NCBI GenBank assembly: GCA_024434165.1
Contig: QMIW01000039.1
Span: forward strand, 1-64,000
DNA: 64,000 nucleotides
Direction: 5' to 3'
Origin: Chloroflexota bacterium
GTDB lineage: Bacteria > Chloroflexota > Anaerolineae > Anaerolineales > Villigracilaceae
Positions 23,025-31,483 of this stretch are shown here, piece by piece; the first letter of the stretch is position 1, and every line of letters begins with the position of its first letter. The notes under the pieces were generated by a model. The model saw only the letters and a list, made by a program, of their open reading frames with translations, did no database searches and had not been told where the DNA came from. The translations under genes were made by a program, and so were the position numbers.

Positions 23025-24203
23025 CTATCTGTGTGCCTGTGTACTCACCATCACCGCCCTGTAAAACTCTCCCACCCTCTTCATATTTGCCCCGAACTCC
23101 GCCCGGGCGGAGATGATGTTCGCATTGAGACCTGCAGCTTCGCGCCGCAGGTCTTCTCTTTCCAAGCCGAGCAGAATCGCATCTGCAATGGACTGCGGGT
23201 CGGCGGGATTCACCAGCAAGCCGTTTTGCCCGTGCGTGATCCACTCGCGAATGGACTCCAGATCGCCCGCGACCGGAAAACAGCCGCACGCCATCGCTTC
23301 GAGCAGGGAATTCGGCGTGCCGTCGTGAACGCTCGGCGAAACCACGACCTGCGCGCCGCGAAAGACCTCGCCCATCTTCTCGTGCGGGAAGGCGGGTAAT
23401 AATTCCACTGCATGTTCGATTCCAAGTTCTTTTACCCAGCTCATCGCCTGCGGCTCGCCCTGCATTCCCGTGCAAAGGAACTTCGTCTCCGGGCGTTTTG
23501 CCAGCGCCAGCGGGATGGCTTTGAAGAACGAATCATTGCGGACATATGGACGTACCCCGCGCGGATTGATCACAACCGGATTCTTTACCGGCTCCTCCGG
23601 CGGATAAAAAACCCCGCCTCGGACTCCGCCGTTGCCTGGCGCGACCAACGCGGGCTTTTCCCCGCTCAAGCCCCACTCCCGCGCAAGCCGCACATCGCGC
23701 TGCGTATCGGCATGGAGCGCATCTGCCGCCTTCATCACCTGTTTGGTGTACAGCCTCATCAGCGGCGTGGATGGCGCGTGCAGGGTGAAGTCGTTGCCCC
23801 AGATGGAGACGAGAAAGGCAGGGCGGATAACGAGACCTTGCAGGGCAGAGGCGGTCAGCATCCCTTCATACGGCACACGCATGGCGTGGACGAGATCGGG
23901 GCGGACCTCGTTGATGAAGGCGCGTAACCTGCGCGCGGATGCGGGAATGGTCAAGGGACCGAGCCACTGCCGGATTTGGGTGCGCAGGCTCAGGGTCCGG
24001 GAGGAGGCGGTGGAGGGGGCGGAGGTGCGCTTTTTGGCGGCAGAAAAAGCAACGGGCGTAAATTCCAGCCGCTGAACCGGAAAGTCCAAATCGTCGCAGG
24101 CGAAGGTGGAGGCTATGAATACTTCGTCGCCCCGTCCGGCAAAATAGCGCATCCAACTGCGGGAAATAGGCGAACGGGCGTCAGTTACGAAAAGCAGGCG
24201 CAT
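23025..24203 (-). CDS. Glycosyltransferase family 4 (GT-B fold)
   Basis: A 392-residue GT-B enzyme. The N-terminal domain starts MRLLFVTDARSPISRSW. The C-terminal donor-binding domain includes the Glyco_transf_1 patch VVSPSVHDGTPNSLLEAMAC with the nucleotide-sugar binding Glu, then VAGDLESIREWITHGQNGLLV. It transfers a sugar from a nucleotide donor, probably for envelope polysaccharide; acceptor unknown. It starts leaderless: TATAAT lies 7 nt before the ATG. The neighbouring UDP-glucose dehydrogenase may supply a donor. Confidence 0.88.
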   Translation of the reverse strand: MRLLFVTDARSPISRSWMRYFAGRGDEVFIASTFACDDLDFPVQRLEFTPVAFSAAKKRTSAPSTASSRTLSLRTQIRQWLGPLTIPASARRLRAFINEVRPDLVHAMRVPYEGMLTASALQGLVIRPAFLVSIWGNDFTLHAPSTPLMRLYTKQVMKAADALHADTQRDVRLAREWGLSGEKPALVAPGNGGVRGGVFYPPEEPVKNPVVINPRGVRPYVRNDSFFKAIPLALAKRPETKFLCTGMQGEPQAMSWVKELGIEHAVELLPAFPHEKMGEVFRGAQVVVSPSVHDGTPNSLLEAMACGCFPVAGDLESIREWITHGQNGLLVNPADPQSIADAILLGLEREDLRREAAGLNANIISARAEFGANMKRVGEFYRAVMVSTQAHR

Positions 24204-24210
24204 CTCTCAA

Positions 24211-24216
24211 ATTATA
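24211..24216 (-). promoter_or_regulatory. -10 box of the leaderless glycosyltransferase gene
   Basis: TATAAT on the minus strand is 7 nt from the start codon. It is back-to-back with the promoter at 24221-24249. Confidence 0.6.
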
Positions 24217-24220
24217 CTCA

Positions 24221-24249
24221 TTGCCCTCCTTCATGAGACGTAGTATATT
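24221..24249 (+). promoter_or_regulatory. Promoter of the leaderless receiver gene
   Basis: TTGCCC (24221-24226), 17-bp spacer, TATATT (24244-24249), then 6 nt to the ATG. The start site should fall on or next to the start codon. Confidence 0.65.
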
Positions 24250-24255
24250 TAAGCC

Positions 24256-24639
24256 ATGAGCAAGGGACGCGTTCTTATTGTTGAAGATAATATGGATACC
24301 TACGAGTTGGTGAAATTCATTCTCGAGAAGAGCGGGTATGATACTTTCCTCGCAATGAATGGACGCGACGGTGTGAACGCTGCCAGCAAACAAAAACCGG
24401 ACCTGATCATCATGGACCTGCAAATGCCCGAGATGGACGGCTGGACGGCGACGCGCCTGATCAAAGGAAATATCCACACAGCAGATATCCCATTGATTGC
24501 GTTGACTGCGCACGCCCTGCCCGGCGACCGTCAGCGCGCGATGGATTCAGGCTGCGATGAGTACATTACCAAACCGATGGATTTACTCGAATTGGTGGAA
24601 ACCGTGGACCGCTGGATGACCCGGCAACATTCCACGTAA
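24256..24639 (+). CDS. Single-domain response regulator (CheY-like receiver)
   Basis: A 127-residue stand-alone receiver. It has the acidic pair ED near the N-terminus (VLIVEDN), the phospho-accepting Asp in [13 protein letters not shown], the Thr in ALTAHAL and the Lys in ITKPMD, so it should be functional. There is no output domain; such proteins act by protein contact, often within a phosphorelay. No kinase is adjacent, and the orphan LacI-sensor kinase 4 kb downstream is one possible partner (speculative). Confidence 0.93.
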   Translation: MSKGRVLIVEDNMDTYELVKFILEKSGYDTFLAMNGRDGVNAASKQKPDLIIMDLQMPEMDGWTATRLIKGNIHTADIPLIALTAHALPGDRQRAMDSGCDEYITKPMDLLELVETVDRWMTRQHST

Positions 24640-24761
24640 TCTTTTTCGACCCCTGGCTCCTTCATCCGCAGAGGGCGCAGAAGGCATTGTCTCTGCATCA
24701 GGAACATTTGCGGAACATTCAATTTCAAGAGCCAAATCTTTCAATCAAGAGGAAACAAAGC

Positions 24762-26057
24762 ATGAAACAAATTTGTGTCGTCGGCGTGGGATACGTCGGT
24801 CTGGTAACTGCGGCATGTTTTGCCGACCTGGGGAACCGTGTTGTTGCGCTGGATGTGAACGAACACCGGGTGGAAAATCTCAAAAAGGGCATCATGCCCA
24901 TCTACGAACCGGGGCTGGATGAATTGGTCAAACGCAACATGAAGGCGGGACGCATCCGTTTCACCACCTCCTACCAGGAAGCCTTGAAAGGCGCGGAATA
25001 TGCCTTCATTGCAGTGGGCACACCCTCCGGCTCCGATGGCGCGGCGGATTTGCAGTATGTCGCCGCCGCCGCACGATCCATTGCGGAGAATATGACCGCA
25101 CCGCTCGTCATCATCAACAAATCCACGGTTCCGATCGGAACCGGCGACTGGGTGGCGGACATTGTGAAAGGCGCCCAGCCGAAGCCGATTGACTTTTCGG
25201 TGGTCTCGTGCCCGGAATTTTTACGCGAAGGTTCCGCCATCGGCGATTTTATGAATCCGCACCGCACGGTGATCGGTTCGCTCGACCGCGACGCCGCGAA
25301 CAAGGTGGCGCACCTGCACCTGCCCCTGCGCGCGCCCATCGTCATCACCGATTTGCGCACGGCGGAGATGATCAAGTACGCCAGCAACGCCTTCCTCGCC
25401 ACCAAGATCTCGTTCATTAACGAACTCGCCGATCTGTGCGAACGGGTCGGCGCGGATGTGAAGGAGGTGGCGGCGGGCATGGGCTACGACGCGCGCATCG
25501 GGCGTCACTTTTTGGATGCCGGGCTGGGCTGGGGCGGTTCGTGTTTCCCCAAGGACGTGGAGGCGCTCGCCTTCATGGCAAAGGAGGAAAACCTGGAGCC
25601 TGTCATCCTCAACAGCGTGATGAAGGTCAACTATGACCGCCGCAAAACCGCCGTGAAACATGTGGAAGCCATGCTGGGCGGCAGTTTGAAAGGCAAAACC
25701 ATCGGGCTGCTTGGGCTGGCGTTCAAGCCCAACACCGACGACATGCGCGATGCGCCGTCCATCACCATCGCCGAGACGCTGGTGGAGGCGGGCGCGAAAG
25801 TCCGCGCGTATGACCCGGTGGCGGTGGAGGTTGCGCGCCCCATCCTGCCGGCGGTGGATATGTTTGATGAGCCGTACAGGATGGCGCAGGGCTGCGACGC
25901 GTTGATGGTCATCACGGAATGGAACGAGTTCAAACAACTCGACCTCGAAAAGGTCAAAAGCCTGCTTAAATCTCCGGTGATATACGATGGGCGCAACATC
26001 TATGAACCTGCCCTGATGAATGAAATGGGCTTCACCTACCGCGCTGTTGGACGTTAG
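24762..26057 (+). CDS. ugd: UDP-glucose 6-dehydrogenase
   Basis: A 431-residue UDP-glucose/GDP-mannose dehydrogenase. The NAD-binding motif is [19 protein letters not shown] at the start, the catalytic Cys is in GGSCFPKD, and the C-terminal domain ([17 protein letters not shown]) matches UDP-glucose dehydrogenases. It oxidises UDP-glucose to UDP-glucuronate for polysaccharides. ATG 24762 is chosen because the Rossmann fold begins there and AGAGG lies 9 nt upstream. The preceding 120 nt hold no gene. A repeat array begins right after the stop. Confidence 0.95.
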   Translation: MKQICVVGVGYVGLVTAACFADLGNRVVALDVNEHRVENLKKGIMPIYEPGLDELVKRNMKAGRIRFTTSYQEALKGAEYAFIAVGTPSGSDGAADLQYVAAAARSIAENMTAPLVIINKSTVPIGTGDWVADIVKGAQPKPIDFSVVSCPEFLREGSAIGDFMNPHRTVIGSLDRDAANKVAHLHLPLRAPIVITDLRTAEMIKYASNAFLATKISFINELADLCERVGADVKEVAAGMGYDARIGRHFLDAGLGWGGSCFPKDVEALAFMAKEENLEPVILNSVMKVNYDRRKTAVKHVEAMLGGSLKGKTIGLLGLAFKPNTDDMRDAPSITIAETLVEAGAKVRAYDPVAVEVARPILPAVDMFDEPYRMAQGCDALMVITEWNEFKQLDLEKVKSLLKSPVIYDGRNIYEPALMNEMGFTYRAVGR

Positions 26058-26088
26058 TCAATTCGTTTGTTAGCCTGATAGTCTGTTG

Positions 26089-26256
26089 GTCGAATAGTCG
26101 GATAGTCGAATGGTCGAATAGTCGGATAGTCTGTTGGTCGAATGGTTGGATAGTCTGTTGGTCGAATAGTCGGATAGTCTGTTGGTCGAATAGTCGGATA
26201 GTCGAATGGTCGAATAGTCGGATAGTCTGTTGGTCGAATGGTTGGATAGTCTGACC
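26089..26256. repeat. Minisatellite, seven 24-bp units
   Basis: Seven consecutive 24-base units start GTCGAATAGTCGGATAGTC (variants GTCGAATGGTTGG), each ending CTGTTG or GAATG. Two alternating unit types give a higher-order pattern. It begins about 30 nt after the ugd stop. Confidence 0.95.
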
Positions 26257-26410
26257 AAGCGGCTACAAGACCATTCGACCAAGCGACTACAAGACTAAGC
26301 GACCACCCGACCATTCGACCAAATGACCAAGCGACTACAAGACTAAACGACCACCCGACCAAATGACCAAGCGACTACGAGACTAAGCGACCACCAGACC
26401 ACCCAACTAC
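26253..26410. repeat. Second tandem tract, inverted relative of the 24-bp array
   Basis: About three units of 40-50 bases (GACCAAGCGACTACAAGACT, then CGACCACCCGACC) run up to the methyltransferase start. Read on the other strand it resembles the first array (GGTCGAATGGTC). Together the tracts fill the whole 353-nt gap, and no gene is seen. Confidence 0.85.
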
Positions 26411-27313
26411 ATGACTCATCCTCCTGTTTGCAATTACGAAGGCTCCGATTACCAGCAATCCTTCTGGGAGCAGGGCGGGCGCGAATACGAAGACCGCGCC
26501 GAAGCCATCGCCTTGAAGCGGCTGCTGCCCAAAAGCGGACGCCTCCTGCTCGAACTGGGCGCGGGCGCCGGGCGCAACACGCCGCGTTATGCCGGGTTTG
26601 AACGCATCGTCGTCCTGGATTATTCGACCACGCAACTGGCGCAAGCCCAGCAGAGATTGGGACGCTCCGAAAAATACGTCTACGTCGCGGCAGACGTGTA
26701 CCGCCTCCCTTTTCGGGACGGGTTGTTCGATTCCGCGACGATGATCCGCGTCCTCCATCACATGGCGGATGCGCCCCGGGCGCTGGCACAGGTGAGGAAC
26801 ATTTTACAGCCGGGGGCGGTCTTTATTCTCGAATTCGCCAACAAACTCAACCTCAAGGCAATTCTGCGCTACCTGCTCGGCAGACAAGCGTGGAACCCCT
26901 TCACGCCGGAACCGGTGGAGTTTGTGGAATTGAATTTCGACTTTCACCCTGGAGCCGTCCGCGATTGGCTTCGCGGGCTTGGCTTCACCATCGAAAAAAC
27001 GCTGACGGTTTCGCATTTCCGGCTGGGGATGTTGAAGCGCATCGTCCCGGCGGGATGGCTCGCCGCGTTGGACGGTCTCTTCCAGCCGACGGGCGCGTTC
27101 ATGCAGCTCACGCCGAGCGTGTTTATGAAGGCAAAGGTCGAAGGCGCTTTGCAAACCATGGATATTCCCCCGAACATACTCCACTGGTTCAAATGCCCAG
27201 ACTGCGGAGGCACTGACCTGCGCGAAAAGGCAGACCGTCTCTTGTGCGCATCCTGTCACGCCCAATGGGGAATCCGCGACGGGATTTACGATTTCCGCGA
27301 AAAGATGAATTAG
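26411..27313 (+). CDS. SAM-dependent methyltransferase with C-terminal zinc ribbon
   Basis: A 300-residue class I methyltransferase. Motif I is LLELGAGAGRNTP, the acidic ribose-binding residue is in VVLDYST, and the later motif is FDSATMIRVLHH (Methyltransf_11 type). The last 45 residues form a Trm112-like or zinc-ribbon domain with two CxxC pairs (KCPDCGG, CASCHAQW). The substrate is unknown. The ATG directly follows the repeat tract with no ribosome site, so the array borders or supplies its leader. The following gene starts 28 nt later. Confidence 0.85.
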   Translation: MTHPPVCNYEGSDYQQSFWEQGGREYEDRAEAIALKRLLPKSGRLLLELGAGAGRNTPRYAGFERIVVLDYSTTQLAQAQQRLGRSEKYVYVAADVYRLPFRDGLFDSATMIRVLHHMADAPRALAQVRNILQPGAVFILEFANKLNLKAILRYLLGRQAWNPFTPEPVEFVELNFDFHPGAVRDWLRGLGFTIEKTLTVSHFRLGMLKRIVPAGWLAALDGLFQPTGAFMQLTPSVFMKAKVEGALQTMDIPPNILHWFKCPDCGGTDLREKADRLLCASCHAQWGIRDGIYDFREKMN

Positions 27314-27341
27314 TCGCTTCAAAAGGCTGGGAGATACAGAC

Positions 27342-28076
27342 ATGACCATACCTCAAAGACAACTTCCACACGTTCCGCCGTTCAAGGAGCCGCAGACCCA
27401 ACCGCCGCGTAAAAACGGCGTGGATACGCGCGGCATGTTGAGCATCGTCACCATGCTGGTCAGTCTCGCCGCCCTGACAGTCTCCATGCTGGGGGCGGCA
27501 AAACTGGTTTTCGCCGTGTTCGATGACGGATTGGAAAACAGCCTCGACGGATTGTTCGTCAAATTAGTCGTGCTGGGTCTGGCGTTCTTCTTCGGTTGGG
27601 GCGTGGGGCTGGCAAGCATTCGCGGGTTTGGCAATTTGGTATACCCGATGGTGATCAACTTTTATGCCTGGGTGTGCCTTGGGGCGGTGAGCATCCTGTA
27701 CCTGAAGGTGATTCAAAAACTGTACATGCAGCAGTACGACGCCCTGCGCTTCTGGGCGTACCTCGTCATCCTGCTGGGCGGGTTGTTCGTGTTGATCTGC
27801 CTGCACCTGCTGGTGGAAAACCACGACCTGCGCCCGTTCGCCATTCCGCTCCTGATCATCAGCGTATTGCAGTTGTTCGTGATCGTATACCGTTACGTCT
27901 TTACCGCCGGCGCAAACGGCTGGATGGTCATCGGCGATTTTGCCGTCTTCTTCGTCATGATCTCCATCTCCGCGCTGATGTTGATGCACATCGGCATCCT
28001 CTCGCCGCTGAGGGGGCAGATTGACGTCATATTCGTGAAGAATGGAAATTCAGGGAGTCGTAAACCCCGTGCGTAA
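27342..28076 (+). CDS. Polytopic membrane protein, unknown
   Basis: A 244-residue protein not recognised. A Pro-rich cytoplasmic head (residues 1-28) is followed by about six membrane helices and a short basic tail (SGSRKPRA). GGGAG precedes the ATG. It lies 28 nt after the methyltransferase and is probably co-transcribed with it. No conserved motif for transport or catalysis was seen. Confidence 0.75.
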   Translation: MTIPQRQLPHVPPFKEPQTQPPRKNGVDTRGMLSIVTMLVSLAALTVSMLGAAKLVFAVFDDGLENSLDGLFVKLVVLGLAFFFGWGVGLASIRGFGNLVYPMVINFYAWVCLGAVSILYLKVIQKLYMQQYDALRFWAYLVILLGGLFVLICLHLLVENHDLRPFAIPLLIISVLQLFVIVYRYVFTAGANGWMVIGDFAVFFVMISISALMLMHIGILSPLRGQIDVIFVKNGNSGSRKPRA

Positions 28077-28155
28077 GGGTGGAATTTTCACCGCTGCAAT
28101 TTGGAACTTTTACAGGAAGTCCGGTAGAAAAATCAGGTGATGGGTCAAAATAAAT

Positions 28156-28188
28156 AACGTGGAGCAAGATACTACCTCGCTCTACGTT
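28156..28188. terminator. Hairpin between convergent genes
   Basis: AACGTGGAGC pairs with GCTCTACGTT (one G-T pair). An outer TGGGTC/GACCCA pair (28141-28146, 28195-28200) could extend it. Confidence 0.55.
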
Positions 28189-28213
28189 TACGCAGACCCA
28201 CTACCAGAAATTC

Positions 28214-31200
28214 CTATTCCTTCACCAACGGCAGGCGGATGAAGAAGGTGCTGCCGGGGAAGGTTTCTTCGTTCCGCCCTTCGCTTTCCACCCAGATGCT
28301 CCCCTGCAGGGCTTTGACAATGCCCGAAGCGACCGCCAGTCCCAGCCCTGCGCCGCCGCCCTTGTAAAACGTGCGGCTGGAGGAATGCAGTTTCACCTCT
28401 CCCAGTTGATACAACTTCTCGAAGATGATCTTATGATGTTCCGGGTCAATGCCGATGCCGGTATCTTTCACGCGCAGCTCCGCCATTTTGCCGAGGCGCC
28501 GGTCTTCCACCACGCTGGCAGAAATGGTGATCGTGCCGCCGTCGGGCGTGTATTTGATGGCGTTGACGATGACGTGGTCCAGCGCCTTCTTGAGCAGTTC
28601 CGGGTCAGCCAGCAGCGGGGGAATATCCCGAATGGCATCGTCCAGCACAAAGGTCAGGCTGCGATGCGCGAGGTCTTCCACGTAATCCTTGTGGATGAGG
28701 CGCAGGATCAATCCCAGGTTCACCGATTCGATGTGCGGGGTGATGACCTGGCTTTCGAGGCGCGCCACGTCCAACATGCTGTCCACGATCTGGTGCAGGC
28801 GGTTGGTGCCGCGCAGCACGCCGTTGATCGCCTCCAGCAGCATGGGGTTGGCTTGAATGGCGGCGTCTGTGCGCAGCATGCCGAGATAGCCTTTGATGAC
28901 CGTGAGCGGGGTGCGGAGTTCGTGCGCGGCAACCTGAATGAAGGCGGATTTGTTCTTGTCGTGTTTTTCGAGCGTTTTGTAGGCGTTGTTCAATTCCTCG
29001 ACGCGCTCGGAGACCATGCGCTCCATCATCTGGTTGATGTCGGTCATCTCGCGGTAGAGGCGCGCGTTTTCCAGCGCCACGGTTGCCTGCATGGCAAAGG
29101 TGGTCGTCAACAATGCGTCGTCGTCGGTGAAGGCGCGGGCGGCGCGGCTGAGCATCATCAAGCCGATGACGTTGCCCTGCGCGTACAGCGGCACGCCCAG
29201 CCAGGACCTGTCGCGGGGGAGCCATTCGGGCTGCATCCAGCCGTCGGCGGTGTTGATGTCGCGCACCAGCAGGGTCTCGCCCTTTCGTGCGACGGTCGTG
29301 TAAAAATCCATGCCCTTGATCTTCAAACGGAAGGTTTCCAAATCTGCATGGTCGGGCATGCCGTGATGTGCGAGCGGATGCGGGCTGCCGTTGACGTCTT
29401 CCATGAAAAGAATGCCGCGGTCGTACGGCACGACCTGGCATAACTGGTCGAGAATCTGGTCGTGCAGGTTTTCGACCGCCTTCAGCGAGGAGAGCTGCCG
29501 CGCCGAACGCGCCAGCGCTTCAGCGCCCCGGCGCCGTTCCTGCTCGGACTCGAAGAGTTTTGCGTTTTGGGCGGCGGTTTTTTCCGCCACATCGCGCGCG
29601 CGCGCCAGTTCCGCGGCACGGTCGCGCGCCTCGTTCAGCAGGCGTTCCACCTCGTTTTGAGCCTGCTCGCGCTGTTGGACGAGCATCGTGCGCAGGAGCG
29701 CGCTGGAAAGCAGGTTCTTCACGCGCACGTATACATCCCAGTCCGTGGGACCCATCTCCGCCCACATGAAACCGAAGCGGTTGCTCGCCAGCGCCAGCGG
29801 CATGACCACGGCGTCGTAGCGGCGGTCTTCCGGCGTTTTGCCGCGTGGAACGAGCCGCCCAGTGGCGGGCATGAATTTTTCCTGCGGAATGTTGAAGCGG
29901 TTCTTTTCGTATTCCAGCAGGAGGCGGTAACTTTGAGGCGGCGGGGAAGACACCGAGCCGGGCGCGCTGACATCGCCGAAGAACATCACATACCAGCGTT
30001 CCAGCCCGAGGATCGGAAAATGCCTGGAGATCGCATCGCCAATGGCTTCGAACGACATGGCGGAAGCCATCGAGAAACTGAAATTGTTCAGCAGTTCTTC
30101 CTGTTTTTCGAATTGCAGGCGGCGGTACGCCTGCGCCCGCTGGGATAGTTCTCCCACCAGCATGCGCGCCTGTTGGAAGAGGTTCTCCGCCCTCAGCATG
30201 GTGGTGGTGCTGGTGATGCCGCCCAGCGCATACTTGCGGAAAGTGGAGATCACATTCTGCCAGGCGTAAAAATCATGCCCGTACCGCTGGAGCACCTCCA
30301 CCGTGGTTTGCATCATTTTAAGGAAGGCATCGCTCCTGTCCGTTTCGCGCAGGCTGGCAAGGAAGACATCCCACGTGCGCCCGAACACATCTTCATACAG
30401 CGGCTTTGCCGGGTCGCTCTCCGAAATGCCTGCGGACAAAAACAGGGCGCGGATCGCCGCGCTGCGTTTGTTTTCCAGCCTGCCGGTCTGCGCCACTTCC
30501 TTCGGCAGGACGATGGCGCGCTGGACGCCCTCCGGCAGGCAGCCGCACGACCAGCGCACCACCAGCCGCGAAGGCAGGATGACATCCTCCACCGTCTCGC
30601 CCTGGATGCGTTTCAGCAAGCCTTCGAGCGAACGCCTGCCCACCTCGTAAAACGACTGGTGGACGGTGGTCAACGGCACACCCATGGACTGCGCTTCACT
30701 GACATCGTCGAAGCCGGTCAGGGCAATTTCATCCGGCACGCGAATGCCGCGCTGCTGCAATGCCTCCAGCACGCCGAACGCCATGCGGTCGTTGGCGGCG
30801 GCGATGGCTTGCAGTTTCATGCCGCGCTCGTCGAGCAGGGTGCGCACGGCGGCGCGCCCGCTCTCCGGCGAATAATCGCCCTCCGCGACGAGATGTTCTT
30901 CAAAACGGATGTTATGCGCCTTTAATTCATCCCGATAGGCTTGGTAACGCTGCTCGGCTTCGACCTGTCCGCGAGGTCCGCGGATGAAGGCGATGCGGGC
31001 GTAATGATGTTCCTCGATCAAATGGCGGACGATGGCGCGCATTCCGCCTTCGTTATCCGCCATGTAGGAGACGGCATCCCCGCCTTGCACGGCAAAGGAT
31101 GCGATCGGCATGGGGGAAAAGGAACGGCAGAAATGCCCGACCTCTTCGGGGGAAAGACCGTGAGCAATATCGGCAGCGAGCAGGATTCCATCGAACTGTC

Positions 31201-31417
31201 CCGGCTTGATCAGGTCGTACAAGCCGTAGGAACGTCCCCCGTTTTGCGCGGGAATGGACACGGGCTTCCCGCCGGAAAAGCAAACCACGTTGACGTCGTT
31301 CGTCCGGGCGGCGTCCAACACGCCTGCCATGAACTCTCCGCCCCATGTGCGGGTGAACTGCGCGCCAAGCACCGCGATGGTTGTGCGCCTGCCTTTGATG
31401 CTCTGAGTTTCAGCCAT
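28214..31417 (-). CDS. Cytoplasmic histidine kinase with LacI-type ligand-binding sensor and GAF domain
   Basis: A 1067-residue kinase without membrane helices. Residues about 10-290 form a LacI/PBP1-type sugar-binding domain (AVLGAQFTRTWGGEF; AIAAANDRMAFGVLEALQQR; VPDEIALTGFDDVSEA) lacking the DNA-binding helix-turn-helix. A long helical middle (about 300-640) follows, with a coiled coil rich in Arg/Glu/Ala. A GAF domain comes next (about 650-790), then HisKA with the phospho-acceptor His in AAHELRTPLTVIKGYLGML, and an HATPase domain (DTGIGIDPEHH; GAGLGLAVASGIV). It probably senses a small intracellular ligand, perhaps a sugar. No response regulator is adjacent. The start is nearly leaderless: TATAAT lies 11 nt before the ATG. 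Confidence 0.88.
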   Translation of the reverse strand: MAETQSIKGRRTTIAVLGAQFTRTWGGEFMAGVLDAARTNDVNVVCFSGGKPVSIPAQNGGRSYGLYDLIKPGQFDGILLAADIAHGLSPEEVGHFCRSFSPMPIASFAVQGGDAVSYMADNEGGMRAIVRHLIEEHHYARIAFIRGPRGQVEAEQRYQAYRDELKAHNIRFEEHLVAEGDYSPESGRAAVRTLLDERGMKLQAIAAANDRMAFGVLEALQQRGIRVPDEIALTGFDDVSEAQSMGVPLTTVHQSFYEVGRRSLEGLLKRIQGETVEDVILPSRLVVRWSCGCLPEGVQRAIVLPKEVAQTGRLENKRSAAIRALFLSAGISESDPAKPLYEDVFGRTWDVFLASLRETDRSDAFLKMMQTTVEVLQRYGHDFYAWQNVISTFRKYALGGITSTTTMLRAENLFQQARMLVGELSQRAQAYRRLQFEKQEELLNNFSFSMASAMSFEAIGDAISRHFPILGLERWYVMFFGDVSAPGSVSSPPPQSYRLLLEYEKNRFNIPQEKFMPATGRLVPRGKTPEDRRYDAVVMPLALASNRFGFMWAEMGPTDWDVYVRVKNLLSSALLRTMLVQQREQAQNEVERLLNEARDRAAELARARDVAEKTAAQNAKLFESEQERRRGAEALARSARQLSSLKAVENLHDQILDQLCQVVPYDRGILFMEDVNGSPHPLAHHGMPDHADLETFRLKIKGMDFYTTVARKGETLLVRDINTADGWMQPEWLPRDRSWLGVPLYAQGNVIGLMMLSRAARAFTDDDALLTTTFAMQATVALENARLYREMTDINQMMERMVSERVEELNNAYKTLEKHDKNKSAFIQVAAHELRTPLTVIKGYLGMLRTDAAIQANPMLLEAINGVLRGTNRLHQIVDSMLDVARLESQVITPHIESVNLGLILRLIHKDYVEDLAHRSLTFVLDDAIRDIPPLLADPELLKKALDHVIVNAIKYTPDGGTITISASVVEDRRLGKMAELRVKDTGIGIDPEHHKIIFEKLYQLGEVKLHSSSRTFYKGGGAGLGLAVASGIVKALQGSIWVESEGRNEETFPGSTFFIRLPLVKE

Positions 31418-31428
31418 AGTCCGCTGAA

Positions 31429-31434
31429 ATTATA
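31429..31434 (-). promoter_or_regulatory. -10 box of the LacI-sensor kinase
   Basis: TATAAT on the minus strand lies 11 nt from the ATG, leaving a leader of about 5 nt. Confidence 0.5.
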
Positions 31435-31483
31435 AGTCAGGAACACTCGCGCCAAAATTGCAATTTTGCAAGAATTCCAGGGT

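Noticed and set aside
26054-26362. Minus-strand reading frame of 102 codons with octapeptide repeats (DYPTIRPT type).
   Set aside because: It lies wholly in the 24-bp minisatellite, which keeps all frames open by unit length; there is no ribosome site or promoter.
26089-26410. CRISPR array.
   Set aside because: Units are contiguous without unique spacers and no cas genes are near.
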